64,000 nucleotides of DNA, from the IMG/VR virus record IMGVR_UViG_3300025010_000004, positions 49,295 to 113,294 of that record; one strand, 5' to 3'. The position numbers were made by a program, and so were the translations under genes. The notes beneath the pieces are model-generated. The model did no database searches and had not been told where the DNA came from. It worked only from the letters and a program-made list of their open reading frames with translations. Below are positions 22,810 to 29,790 of the stretch, piece after piece. The stretch's first letter is position 1, and each line of letters opens with the position of its first letter. This DNA is from a virus.

Positions 22810-23265
22810 TTAGAAAGGAAATACCATGGAAACTACTATTGGGCGTCTTCTGTTGTCTGCAAGCTCGCTTCCCAATCCTCCTTTGCTGTTTAGATAAACA
22901 ACTGTGGCTTGGAGAACAGCTACACTTCCCCAGATTGTGCGTCGTATTGTTTTGGATTCTACGTAACTTGCGGCAGCAGTGGTTATAGCACACCCAGCAA
23001 AGTAAAAGTATATTCTGTCGTCGCTAGGGTGCTCTCCTAATGCTGCGTTGGATTCATACTTATTTCGCCAGTTCTTAATGTCTAAGGTTTGCCCTAAATC
23101 ATCGGCAAGCAGTTTAATAGCATTGCCTAACATAACCTTATCCACCAATTCAAGCTGGTTTGATTGCAATTTTAGTGTAATCTCATCCTCAGAAAATGAA
23201 TGGGTAACTGAGGATAATAGAAGCGCTGTTGTCACTACTGCATACTTCCAGATAGTCTGAAACAT
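22810..23265 (-). CDS. Exported or membrane protein, 151 aa
   Basis: N-terminal signal MFQTIWKYAVVTTALLLSSVTHSFS, then a soluble part and a second hydrophobic stretch near FYFAGCAITTAAASYVES and RTIWGSVAVLQATVVYLNSKGG. Start set at ATG 23265, directly after AAGGAGGTGTATA, not at the longer frame. Probably periplasmic or inner-membrane. No family recognised. Confidence 0.75.
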   Translation of the reverse strand: MFQTIWKYAVVTTALLLSSVTHSFSEDEITLKLQSNQLELVDKVMLGNAIKLLADDLGQTLDIKNWRNKYESNAALGEHPSDDRIYFYFAGCAITTAAASYVESKTIRRTIWGSVAVLQATVVYLNSKGGLGSELADNRRRPIVVSMVFPF

Positions 23266-23288
23266 TATACACCTCCTTACACATTTCA

Positions 23289-23747
23289 TTAAAGGTTAAG
23301 CATTTTGCGCATGCTCGCAAAAATTTCTTCGGCGGTTCCTGTGAAGGTAACAACCATTTGTGCGCCCTTTTGCTTCTTATCTACGTGCGGTTCTTTAGAT
23401 GACTCCTTCTTTTCCTTTATATGCTTTTCTATAGACTGCTTTAAAGGAGTCCCAGCAGCCCTAGCAACCCACCCGTGTGACTTATTTACCCAAATGTTCC
23501 TTATTCCGTCTGACTCTATTTCTTTCCTGAGTACAGCTGGACTATTAAACGATACGGCTGCCTTGCCCATTTTCTCGGAAGACGGATATCGCCAGTAGCG
23601 TTCACGATCATCTCCTGTGTTATGCTTGTAGGCTACGATAAGCATATCACCGTTATCAAGCCTAGCACATATCTCTTTAAGAGTCATGTCCTGCTCAACA
23701 TTAATTGCTATAGACATTTTACCCATGTTTACAATCATCTTTTTCAT
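23289..23747 (-). CDS. Hypothetical protein, 152 aa
   Basis: An N-terminal alpha/beta part (MIVNMGKMSIAINVEQDMTLKEICARLDNGDMLIVAYKHN), a WRYPSSEKMGKAAVSF stretch, a basic Lys-rich linker (IEKHIKEKKESSKEPHVDKKQKG) and a last strand-helix TGTAEEIFASMRKMLNL. Ribosome site AAAGGAGTAGCC. Not recognised; cytoplasmic. Confidence 0.72.
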   Translation of the reverse strand: MKKMIVNMGKMSIAINVEQDMTLKEICARLDNGDMLIVAYKHNTGDDRERYWRYPSSEKMGKAAVSFNSPAVLRKEIESDGIRNIWVNKSHGWVARAAGTPLKQSIEKHIKEKKESSKEPHVDKKQKGAQMVVTFTGTAEEIFASMRKMLNL

Positions 23748-23788
23748 TGGCTACTCCTTTGCTGTAGTCATGCTGTTGATGTGGCCAT

Positions 23789-24058
23789 CTACCCCTTTAC
23801 AAGTTTTAGCTTAGGCTTCCTTATCCACCATATACGGTGTGCGGTACGCCTAGCCTTTGCCTCGTCCTTCTTATTCTCAGTTAGCCACTTAACGCCCAAA
23901 CACTTCTTATGGATTATTATGTCCTTGTAGTCAGGCTGCTTGACATACACCATATCAGAGCAGTTCCCAACCTGGCCACACCCGTTACACCTAACCTGCT
24001 TCTTATCATCTTCTATTTCAAACCATGTCGTAACTTCAACTTTGTCTTTGGCTTTCAT
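23789..24058 (-). CDS. Small zinc-finger-like protein, 89 aa
   Basis: VRCNGCGQVGNCSDM and IIIHKKCLG supply four Cys and one His about 25 residues apart, a likely zinc site. The C-terminus is strongly basic (KKDEAKARRTAHRIWWIRKPKLKLVKG). A palindrome copy lies 18 bases upstream. Nucleic-acid binding is plausible from charge and the zinc knuckle, but inferred. Confidence 0.73.
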   Translation of the reverse strand: MKAKDKVEVTTWFEIEDDKKQVRCNGCGQVGNCSDMVYVKQPDYKDIIIHKKCLGVKWLTENKKDEAKARRTAHRIWWIRKPKLKLVKG

Positions 24059-24075
24059 AAGTCACCTCGTAAGAT

Positions 24076-24091
24076 GTAGAAGATGTTCTAC
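24076..24091. promoter_or_regulatory. 16-bp palindrome, copy 10 (one mismatch)
   Basis: GTAGAAGATGTTCTAC; contains the TAG stop of the 43-aa gene. Confidence 0.65.
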
Positions 24092-24219
24092 CTATCGTAA
24101 AGCTTGTCTGATATTGATTCAACAAAATTCTCGTCTTCGGCGTAGTACTCCCCGAACTCGTGAAGGAAGTGCTTAAGGAATTCTATTTCATCGTCTGTAA
24201 AGAATATTTTTCTGCCCAC
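24088..24219 (-). CDS. Small acidic protein, 43 aa
   Basis: GTG 24219 follows GAGGTAACTAC and opens 43 codons beginning (M)GRKIFFTDDEIEFLKHFLHEFGEYYAEDE and ending SDKLYDR. It is a well-formed acidic helical protein 4 bases from the end of the Pol X gene. The stop codon lies in the palindrome. Function unknown. Confidence 0.7.
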   Translation of the reverse strand: MGRKIFFTDDEIEFLKHFLHEFGEYYAEDENFVESISDKLYDR

Positions 24220-24223
24220 GTAG

Positions 24224-24889
24224 TTACCTCTCTTCTGGTGGTCTATATCCAATCTGCAAAGCGCGGAATATAGATTCCTCTGTTGGAGTTATAAGTTTGC
24301 CATTAGGCGTAAATATACCTTTCTCCGATAACTTCCACCCTCTGCGCTTAGCTTCTTCGCGCATAAGTATGTTTAACCTAGCGGAGCCAGTCCTGTATAG
24401 CAACTGCGGCGCCCAATCTTCTTCATCGACTCTGTTGATATCGAGAGGGACTTCTTCCCAGGTTCCTCTTAATGTAACTGGGCCGTTAATCTTAACTTTA
24501 AACTCATTCTGACCTACCATGAACTGTTTGAACCGTTCAAATGTATCAGCGTCAGTCTGGAGTATAATATCTACGTCCTTGGAGTCAGGAAGGAGCCTCC
24601 TATAGGAGCCTACAACTTCCCACTTGCCACCTGTCCATTCCAGCATCGGTACTATTTCTGATAATACTTCATCTATTCTAGCGCGAGTTATACGCAGCTC
24701 TTTTACAGCCTGTAAAGTAGGCTTAGCAGGTAGTAATTGCAGATGTTTGCAAGTACCACGAAACCGAAACCCTTCGCAACTACAGTGCCAGTGTACCTTT
24801 TTCTTTGTGAGAGCATACACTTTCCCATCCCACCTCTCCACTTTATATTCCGTGTCAGACACGGGTATGAGTCGGTATCCGTATAGCAT
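24224..24889 (-). CDS. SWIM zinc finger fused to a family X DNA polymerase core
   Basis: The N-terminal SWIM motif CxC-x8-CxH uses Cys 36, Cys 38, Cys 47 and His 49 (HCSCEGFRFRGTCKHL). From residue 85 it has a Pol X palm: GKWEVVGSYRRLLPDSKDVDIIL with GS at 94-95 and Asp 105/107, then VPLDINRV with the third Asp at 150, and the thumb-like YRTGSARLNILMREEAKRRGWKLSEKGIF. Family X enzymes fill short gaps in DNA repair. At 221 residues it lacks the 8-kDa lyase domain; the SWIM finger may replace it in DNA binding. The fusion is unusual. An alternative is a Pol X-like nucleotidyltransferase acting on RNA. Confidence 0.85.
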   Translation of the reverse strand: MLYGYRLIPVSDTEYKVERWDGKVYALTKKKVHWHCSCEGFRFRGTCKHLQLLPAKPTLQAVKELRITRARIDEVLSEIVPMLEWTGGKWEVVGSYRRLLPDSKDVDIILQTDADTFERFKQFMVGQNEFKVKINGPVTLRGTWEEVPLDINRVDEEDWAPQLLYRTGSARLNILMREEAKRRGWKLSEKGIFTPNGKLITPTEESIFRALQIGYRPPEER

Positions 24890-24901
24890 TGGAAGCCTCT
24901 T

Positions 24902-25354
24902 TTACCACTTTAGGATAGGAGTATACCCGAGCGACTTTATCTCAGACATTTCTTCCTCAGTGGGAATGCCTACGTACAAGTTAGTGTTATACGAACACAA
25001 CTCACGCATTCTCTTCGCTATAGCAGCATCATACTTCCACACTGTATAGATTCCATCGGCGAGCATCACAAGCACATAGCTTGCTCTTGTTAACTCAAGC
25101 ACCGGATCTACGTTGTGGGCTATTACTTTCAGAATGTTAAGGTGTGCCTCAGCAACCTCAGTAGTCTCTGCCAAACCCCCGTGAAAGTTGGCTGAAAGAA
25201 CTACTGTAAAGTCTGGGATGTGCAACAAGGCGTCTGCCTGCCACATCCTACCCTTAGCCTTAGGCGCTCCAGGAACCATCTTGAGATGAGAAGCAACCCT
25301 CGCCCCTCTAAGTAGTAGCGACTGGTAGTAATTTGGATGCTTTTGGACGTTCAT
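24902..25354 (-). CDS. Hypothetical protein, 150 aa
   Basis: Begins MNVQKHPNYYQSLLLRGARVASHLKMVPG and has a hydrophobic beta-rich core (ADALLHIPDFTVVLSANFHGGL, ASYVLVMLADGIYTVWKYDA). It is followed by the Pol X gene 12 bases away and so may be co-transcribed with it. A palindrome copy lies 19 bases upstream. Family not recognised. Confidence 0.75.
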   Translation of the reverse strand: MNVQKHPNYYQSLLLRGARVASHLKMVPGAPKAKGRMWQADALLHIPDFTVVLSANFHGGLAETTEVAEAHLNILKVIAHNVDPVLELTRASYVLVMLADGIYTVWKYDAAIAKRMRELCSYNTNLYVGIPTEEEMSEIKSLGYTPILKW

Positions 25355-25372
25355 TGTGAACTCCTTTGTAGG

Positions 25373-25388
25373 GTAGAATATGTTCTAC
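25373..25388. promoter_or_regulatory. 16-bp palindrome, copy 11
   Basis: GTAGAATATGTTCTAC; contains the TAG stop of the Ala-rich protein gene. Confidence 0.7.
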
Positions 25389-26077
25389 TTCGCTATAATT
25401 AAACTAACAGCGTTGTCCGCTATAGCAGTAAAATCTATAGTGCATTCCGCCGCCGCCCTCGCCGCCGCGCTCGCCGCGCTCGCCGCCCTCGCCGCCGCCT
25501 CCGCCGCGCTCGCCGCCCATCCCGCCTCCGCCGCCCTCGCCGCCGCCTCCGCCGCCCTCGCCGCCCATCCCGCCTCCGCCGCCCTCGCCGCCCATCCCGC
25601 CCCCGCCGCCTCCGCCGCCGCCCCCGCCGCCTCCTTGGAAGGGGTTATAGCGTATTGTTTAGCAGCGTTTATTGCTTCTCTAACGCGCGTATCTGAAGGG
25701 CGTGTGTCTTCGAATACACTAAGTACTGACTCAGCGCAAAGCGCCGCAAACATAGTTCTTACTTGTGCATCAATAGCGCTACCTACCCACGTAGGAGAAC
25801 TTAGTTCACGTAAGGTGGTAAGTTTAAAGCACCCGACTTTACCAAAATCACTACACACTACTTTACCGGAAGCTTCCCATAGTCTAGGACTGTGTATGTT
25901 AGCGTGTATAGGATTGAGAAGGAATGCTAAGGTTGCGTTACTATAAGCGTGTAACACATCTGATGAGCAAAGACTGGGGTTGTCTTTTTTATTTTTCTTA
26001 TGGGTGACATTTTCGCCCCAGACTGTTGTTTTGTGGTAAGTTGTGTTGTCCTGTTCAGTTAGTTTGAAAAGTTTCAT
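25385..26077 (-). CDS. Phage protein with Ala-rich WAARAAEA repeats, 230 aa
   Basis: The N-terminal 150 residues are globular: MKLFKLTEQDNTTYHKTTVWGENVTH, HAYSNATLAFLLNPIHANI, LWEASGKVVCSDFGKVGCFKLTTLRE. Then about 60 residues repeat A-A-R-A-A-E-A with Trp inserted, followed by a closing FTAIADNAVSLIIAK. I remember this head-plus-alanine-repeat layout from other tailed phages, where it is annotated only as a DUF. The repeat DNA is almost pure GCC/CGC and would be prone to slippage and length change. Probably a long single helix. Function unknown. Confidence 0.8.
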   Translation of the reverse strand: MKLFKLTEQDNTTYHKTTVWGENVTHKKNKKDNPSLCSSDVLHAYSNATLAFLLNPIHANIHSPRLWEASGKVVCSDFGKVGCFKLTTLRELSSPTWVGSAIDAQVRTMFAALCAESVLSVFEDTRPSDTRVREAINAAKQYAITPSKEAAGAAAEAAGAGWAARAAEAGWAARAAEAAARAAEAGWAASAAEAAARAASAASAAARAAAECTIDFTAIADNAVSLIIAK

Positions 26078-26091
26078 TTTATCTCCTTACG

Positions 26092-26107
26092 GTAGAATAT
26101 GTTCTAC
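26092..26107. promoter_or_regulatory. 16-bp palindrome, copy 12
   Basis: GTAGAATATGTTCTAC, 15 bases upstream of the Ala-rich protein gene. Confidence 0.7.
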
Positions 26108-26121
26108 TTCATGACACTTAA

Positions 26122-26376
26122 TTATACTTGAATATCTAACAAGCCTTTACGCGCTTCCTCCATACTAATTGAGTGCCTATGTGCCCCTCTTTCAAGATTA
26201 GCTCTTATCATTACCCGTCTGATAGACGCACCACGTAATACTTTTGTGTTTCTATATCCAAGTAACTTATAGAGGTAGAACCTTATAAATGATACCTTGA
26301 ATGGAGTCCCTATGCCGCCGAAATAGTCAAACGCAACGCCTCCACTTCGATGTAAATAATAGTCGTATCTCTTCAT
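26122..26376 (-). CDS. Small basic protein, 84 aa
   Basis: Arg/Tyr-rich, beginning MKRYDYYLHRSGGVAFDYFGGIG and ending MEEARKGLLDIQV; predicted mixed fold without Cys or TM. A GAGGG lies ahead of ATG 26376. It is placed between the tRNA-Glu gene and the Ala-rich gene. Function unknown. Confidence 0.65.
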   Translation of the reverse strand: MKRYDYYLHRSGGVAFDYFGGIGTPFKVSFIRFYLYKLLGYRNTKVLRGASIRRVMIRANLERGAHRHSISMEEARKGLLDIQV

Positions 26377-26397
26377 TTAAGCCCTCGCTAATTAGCT

Positions 26398-26472
26398 TGG
26401 CGTCCCTTACAGGATTTGAACCTGTGTCTCTCGCGTGAAAGGCGAGTGTCCTGTCCACTAGACTAAAGGGAC
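26398..26472 (-). tRNA. tRNA-Glu(UUC)
   Basis: 75 bases including an encoded CCA. Acceptor GTCCCTT/AAGGGAC, discriminator G, anticodon stem CTCGC/GCGAG with loop CTTTCAC (anticodon TTC), and T arm CAGG-TTCAAAT-CCTG. It resembles E. coli tRNA-Glu closely in the acceptor, D arm and anticodon arm. It lies apart from the other tRNAs; the phage also encodes a GluRS. Confidence 0.95.
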
Positions 26473-26476
26473 GTAT

Positions 26477-26866
26477 CTACGCTGCATCGTCTGGCTCTTC
26501 ATCCCAGTACTTTGATATATCGGCTTTCTCTTTTTCGGTGGCGTCAGTAACAGAAAGCAACTTCCTAAGAATTCCGTAGAATTCGTCTGCTTCCTCTGCT
26601 ACAACTCCGCCATCTACGTTGTCCAGCCAATAATCTATTGTCTTAAACTCTGCTAGTGTTAGCAGAGGTTTTTGCGCGCCTGTAGAAGATATAGCTTTAA
26701 GCGCTCTATTGTAAGAATCTACCTCTTGCTGAAGTTCCTCTAGGTGTATTGATAACTCTCCAAACCTAACAAACATAGAGTCTCCGTCTTTATCCTTGTG
26801 GGACTTAACTAAGTGCTTGCGTATAAGATCGCGAGACTCTGTAATCCTGGACTCAGACAACTTCAT
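26477..26866 (-). CDS. Acidic helical protein, 129 aa
   Basis: Begins KLSESRITESRDLIRKHLVKSHKDKDGDSMFVRFGELSIHLEELQQEV and ends EKADISKYWDEEPDDAA. Mostly helical, with a coiled-coil-like middle. AGGAGGTAAA precedes ATG 26866. It lies four bases from the tRNA-Glu 5' end, so the two may share a transcript. Function unknown. Confidence 0.72.
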   Translation of the reverse strand: MKLSESRITESRDLIRKHLVKSHKDKDGDSMFVRFGELSIHLEELQQEVDSYNRALKAISSTGAQKPLLTLAEFKTIDYWLDNVDGGVVAEEADEFYGILRKLLSVTDATEKEKADISKYWDEEPDDAA

Positions 26867-26960
26867 TTTACCTCCTGATAGAAAAGAGTTAGTAACCGCT
26901 ACTTAGCTTACGAGGGCCTCGGATTTCGCACCCAACCATTAGAAATGGCCTTGTAGTTTG

Positions 26961-26980
26961 GCGGGCCGGAGCAGGCCCGC
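26961..26980 (+). terminator. GC-rich hairpin terminator
   Basis: GCGGGCC-GGAGCA-GGCCCGC followed by ATTTATT on the plus strand. No plus gene ends here, so it may stop stray plus transcripts or act on the minus strand. Confidence 0.5.
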
Positions 26981-27007
26981 ATTTATTCAGTTGTATGTTG
27001 GTGTATG

Positions 27008-27016
27008 TTAGAGCAT
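27008..27016 (-). other. Two-codon minigene (ATG CTC TAA)
   Basis: AAAGGAGGTGTATAACA precedes an ATG that is followed by a single Leu codon and TAA. The ribosome site is as strong as those of real genes nearby. It may be a decayed gene start or a minigene. Confidence 0.3.
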
Positions 27017-27067
27017 TGTTATACACCTCCTTTCTCTATGCCGGAAAGGAGTCCAGCAACTCAAGTG

Positions 27068-27083
27068 GTAGAACATGTTCTAC
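27068..27083. promoter_or_regulatory. 16-bp palindrome, copy 13
   Basis: GTAGAACATGTTCTAC; contains the TAG stop of the 70-aa gene. Confidence 0.75.
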
Positions 27084-27292
27084 TTACTACAAAACTGCCT
27101 AACTGCATTAACTACTTTGACGTAGGCGTAGCCTGTGAAGTAATTGTTGGCCACTTCTTTCAGAAACTTCTTGGACGGAGCTGTGGTAACGTCCATCTTT
27201 AGGTGCGCAGACAACGCACTCTTGAATTCTTCATCCGTCATTTTACCATCAACGAACTCTCTCATTATCTGCTTGGTCATTGGTTGACTCAT
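27080..27292 (-). CDS. Small protein, 70 aa
   Basis: ATG 27292 (MSQPMTKQIMREFVDGKMTDEEF) is preferred over the upstream ATG 27319 because GGGGATAAGG lies ahead of it. Two helices joined by TTAPSKKF and an aromatic end (YFTGYAYVKVVNAVRQFCSK). Function unknown. Confidence 0.65.
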   Translation of the reverse strand: MSQPMTKQIMREFVDGKMTDEEFKSALSAHLKMDVTTAPSKKFLKEVANNYFTGYAYVKVVNAVRQFCSK

Positions 27293-27372
27293 GGCCTTAT
27301 CCCCATGCTCATAAAACATGTTTTTATAGGGGTTACAAAACAGCCCCTAAGCAGCTGACTAACTTTTAATAC

Positions 27373-27543
27373 TCAGCATACGCAGTTTGCAATAGGGTGT
27401 CGGCATTCAGCACAACAAATTCCCCTGGTTTCATCGACCTTAATCTTTATTGCAACTGGCTTAGGCATATTAACTATAGCCTTAGCAAATTCTTTAATCG
27501 ACTCCTTTTTTCTCTTTCGACGTTTCTTTTCTTGCTGGGACAT
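27373..27543 (-). CDS. Small basic protein with C-terminal Cys cluster, 56 aa
   Basis: Strong AAGGAGGG before ATG 27543. The N-terminus is very basic (SQQEKKRRKRKKESIKEF); the C-terminus CCAECRHPIANCVC has five Cys and one His, a likely zinc knuckle. Nucleic-acid binding is plausible from composition only. Confidence 0.72.
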   Translation of the reverse strand: MSQQEKKRRKRKKESIKEFAKAIVNMPKPVAIKIKVDETRGICCAECRHPIANCVC

Positions 27544-27582
27544 TACGCCCTCCTTTGGGCAATAGGCTACCGCGAAGTATCC

Positions 27583-27714
27583 TTATTTCGAGTTAACCCT
27601 TACCGAGAAGGTAGCACCGGAGCGAACAACCACAGACGTTGATTTCTTCTTTCCTTTTTCCGCCAGTTGGCAACCTAGCGCCTTTTCCAGCATAGCAACC
27701 ACTGATGTAGCCAT
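27583..27714 (-). CDS. Small protein, 43 aa
   Basis: GGAGGGAAATGTC precedes ATG 27714. It reads MATSVVAMLEKALGCQLAEKG, a Lys turn, and a beta hairpin-like end STSVVVRSGATFSVRVNSK. Function unknown. Confidence 0.68.
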   Translation of the reverse strand: MATSVVAMLEKALGCQLAEKGKKKSTSVVVRSGATFSVRVNSK

Positions 27715-27745
27715 GACATTTCCCTCCTTGGATTAATTAAATTAG

Positions 27746-28150
27746 CTACCTCTTAGAGGCAACTTGAATAGTCTTCTTGTCTACTTCTTTACCATCTTCG
27801 TCTCTGATAACTACGGTTATGTACGTGGAACCGCGTTCCTTGACAGCTACGGTATGCGTCATAGGGACATATTGCTTAATGTGCTTTACAACATCTCCTA
27901 GAAGGAAGAAAGACATTCCATCCATGAAGTAGCTACGACTCGGAACACGCTCAACATCTTCGTGGCCGACGTTTATGATATGATTCCAGTTGCCAGCGGG
28001 AATGCTGTGTACAGGATCATACATATACACTCTTAGATGCTCTTTGGCAACCTCAAGAACCAGGCCAGTACCTCCTATGAGGCTGGTGGAGTAATCGCCA
28101 TGGTACTTTAGGATTCTAACTGCTGATCCTTTCTTAATGTCTGGGTTCAT
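27746..28150 (-). CDS. Beta-rich protein, 134 aa
   Basis: Starts MNPDIKKGSAVRILKYHGDYSTSLIGGTGLVLEV, reminiscent of KOW/SH3-like barrels that begin with a Gly-rich loop, and ends in a second beta sheet (TVAVKERGSTYITVVIRDEDGKEV). AAGGAGCACATC precedes ATG 28150. Cytoplasmic; the resemblance to KOW is weak, and the function is unknown. Confidence 0.72.
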   Translation of the reverse strand: MNPDIKKGSAVRILKYHGDYSTSLIGGTGLVLEVAKEHLRVYMYDPVHSIPAGNWNHIINVGHEDVERVPSRSYFMDGMSFFLLGDVVKHIKQYVPMTHTVAVKERGSTYITVVIRDEDGKEVDKKTIQVASKR

Positions 28151-28173
28151 GATGTGCTCCTTGCTATTTATTT

Positions 28174-28242
28174 TTAAGCACCAAAGAACTTTCTTTCCGC
28201 TTCTTTCTGCTTTCTGGCTGACTTACGATCTACCTTGCTCAT
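28174..28242 (-). CDS. Tiny basic ORF, 22 aa
   Basis: AAGGAGGCGTT directly precedes the ATG; the peptide begins MSKVDRKSARKQKEAERK and ends FFGA. It is short, but its ribosome site and operon position support translation. Confidence 0.5.
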   Translation of the reverse strand: MSKVDRKSARKQKEAERKFFGA

Positions 28243-28293
28243 AACGCCTCCTTAGTCATTGAATGTGTGCCATGATAACCGACCATGCAGAAG

Positions 28294-28309
28294 GTAGAAC
28301 ATGTTCTAC
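28294..28309. promoter_or_regulatory. 16-bp palindrome, copy 14
   Basis: GTAGAACATGTTCTAC upstream of the 27.3-28.2 kb gene run. Confidence 0.75.
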
Positions 28310-28460
28310 CTAACTTATGTTGTTTGATTTCATTTTCAAAGCTTCTTGTAGGGACTAAGGTAGCCTTGAAAATAACATCAAAGGTATTTTGGAGGCAGAC
28401 TATTAGCGGTCTGCCAGCGCACCAGCGACAACTGGAAACAGTTTTAAGTCATGCTTAGGA

Positions 28461-28523
28461 CTATAGCATTGCGCCGGAGCAGCAGGGGGCTACAGCGGGA
28501 AGCATCCATTTGATCGTTTTCAT
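28461..28523 (-). CDS. Tiny ORF, 20 aa, in a 240-base gap
   Basis: AAAGGAGGAATCACC precedes ATG 28523; the peptide is MKTIKWMLPAVAP followed by CCSGAML. The rest of the gap (28310-28550) holds a GCAGAC/GTCTGC hairpin and no other frame. It could be a leader peptide, a small membrane or secreted peptide, or a relic. Confidence 0.4.
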   Translation of the reverse strand: MKTIKWMLPAVAPCCSGAML

Positions 28524-28550
28524 GGTGATTCCTCCTTTCTTTTGGGTTAA

Positions 28551-28775
28551 TTAACAGTATTTACCATCCAAAGGGATGAATGTGACTATGTTTCTAGCGC
28601 CGTCTGGGATATGTTGAAAGTAATCTTGAAGACAGCACACCCAGGCCTCTTCTGTGGTTTTGCTAATACCATGTCCTGGCGTTCTCCAATATCCTTTATC
28701 AGTAATGTATATGTGCCCTTTAGTTTCTAAGGGAAGGGCTTTAATTTCTTCTTGGGTTAGTGTTTGAGGTGGCAT
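28551..28775 (-). CDS. Small protein, 74 aa
   Basis: TAGGAGACGTTAA precedes ATG 28775. Begins MPPQTLTQEEIKALPLETKGHIYITDKGYWRTPGHGI, with two adjacent Cys in the middle and a C-terminal Cys. No recognised family. Confidence 0.68.
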   Translation of the reverse strand: MPPQTLTQEEIKALPLETKGHIYITDKGYWRTPGHGISKTTEEAWVCCLQDYFQHIPDGARNIVTFIPLDGKYC

Positions 28776-28804
28776 TTAACGTCTCCTAAGATGTAAGAAA
28801 GCGA

Positions 28805-28820
28805 GTAGAACATGTTCTAC
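28805..28820. promoter_or_regulatory. 16-bp palindrome, copy 15
   Basis: GTAGAACATGTTCTAC, 30 bases upstream of the 74-aa gene and next to the tandem repeat. Confidence 0.75.
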
Positions 28821-28825
28821 CTTTA

Positions 28826-29062
28826 GGGTAACATGTAAGGTAAGGTAACTTACCGTTAATATATCTGTTAACCTTTGAGGTAACATGCAAGGTAACATGC
28901 AAGGTAATATATCTGTTAACCTTTGAGGTAACATGCAAGGTAACATGCAAGGTAACATGCAAGGTAACATGCAAGGTAACATGCAAGGTAACATGCAAGG
29001 TAACATGCAAGGTAACGCACTAACTAACCTATCCGTTAACCTTTAAGGTGATGATTAAGGTA
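28826..29062. repeat. 12-bp tandem repeats (AAGGTAACATGC) in a higher-order array
   Basis: Two blocks, each opened by ATATCTGTTAACCTTTGAGG. The first carries two GGTAACATGC units, the second seven full units plus a degenerate eighth. The gap 28776-29413 has no gene. To the right, 29240-29390 continues with AAGGTCA and TGACCTTGAA words. It looks like an iteron array or a site for a DNA-binding protein; the minus-strand frames over it are repeats without a ribosome site. Confidence 0.9.
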
Positions 29063-29372
29063 ATAACCCCAAATCCTACCGACCCTCGGTTTCCCCAAAC
29101 ATTATATAGAATATCAATAATAACAAAGTTTATGGGGGTTATGAAACACTACCTTCACCCAAAACAACCAAAACATAAATCCAATTCTCCCCATACCGCC
29201 TTGCCATATGTGATTTCAACTACTTAGCAACTACTCTCAAGGTCATTTTCAAGGCCACATTCCAGCAATTTTAGGTGCCTCTATTGCCACCTGGGAGTTG
29301 AAACCCAACCGTCCGGAATGTGACCTTGAAAGTGACCTTGAAGGTTATCTTTTAAAAACCTTCAAGGTCAAG

Positions 29373-29388
29373 GTAGAACATGTTCTAC
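29373..29388. promoter_or_regulatory. 16-bp palindrome, copy 16
   Basis: GTAGAACATGTTCTAC downstream of the 49-aa gene, beside AAGGTCA words. Confidence 0.75.
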
Positions 29389-29413
29389 CCACCGAAAATC
29401 AACTCCACCTCCG

Positions 29414-29563
29414 CTAGCGCACAATTAGCCTTTTATCAGGAACTACGATAACCGGCACGATAAGGCCCCGAGCTATAACCCCGTCCTTGAACAGGTTGAA
29501 TTCATTTCTGGTATTGGACATAATGCGGTGGATTTTCTCTTTGCCTCTTAGCAGGTCTTTCAT
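29414..29563 (-). CDS. Small basic protein, 49 aa
   Basis: Start ATG 29563 (MKDLLRGKEKIHRIMSNTRNEF) with CTAGGAGGGAAGCAA; the longer open frame again comes from the palindrome. It ends in a hydrophobic strand (IARGLIVPVIVVPDKRLIVR). Function unknown. Confidence 0.65.
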   Translation of the reverse strand: MKDLLRGKEKIHRIMSNTRNEFNLFKDGVIARGLIVPVIVVPDKRLIVR

Positions 29564-29587
29564 TTGCTTCCCTCCTAGGTTTGTGAG

Positions 29588-29603
29588 GTAGAACATGTTC
29601 TAC
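29588..29603. promoter_or_regulatory. 16-bp palindrome, copy 17
   Basis: GTAGAACATGTTCTAC; supplies the TAG stop of the 36-aa gene and lies 25 bases upstream of the 49-aa gene. Confidence 0.75.
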
Positions 29604-29710
29604 CTTTTAGTTGTTGGTTTGTTTCTGAAGTAGAGAGTCGATGCGATGCACACAACGGTACACCACGCTAAGAACAATAGCGTTTCTTCTAGGGATGTGA
29701 GATGTGGCAT
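29600..29710 (-). CDS. Small membrane protein, 36 aa
   Basis: AAGGAGGATTACCAA precedes ATG 29710. One TM segment (LLFLAWCTVVCIASTLYF) followed by a basic end NKPTTKR. Such one-helix peptides are common in phages; no function can be given. Confidence 0.65.
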   Translation of the reverse strand: MPHLTSLEETLLFLAWCTVVCIASTLYFRNKPTTKR

Positions 29711-29790
29711 TTGGTAATCCTCCTTATTTTTTAATTAAAGCCGAAGGCGGCTAAATTAAAAAATTATAATGTTCAAATCAAAAATAAAGC

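Noticed and set aside
25380-25946. Plus-strand Ala-rich ORF of 188 codons
   Set aside because: It is the antisense of the Ala/Arg/Glu repeat gene. The minus frame has a globular domain with recognisable phage sequence and a ribosome site.
28776-29010. Minus ORFs with MLPC or HVTL repeats
   Set aside because: They are translations of the 12-bp tandem repeats in two frames with no ribosome site.
28826-29062. CRISPR array
   Set aside because: Units are 12 bp and continuous, with no spacers and no cas genes.
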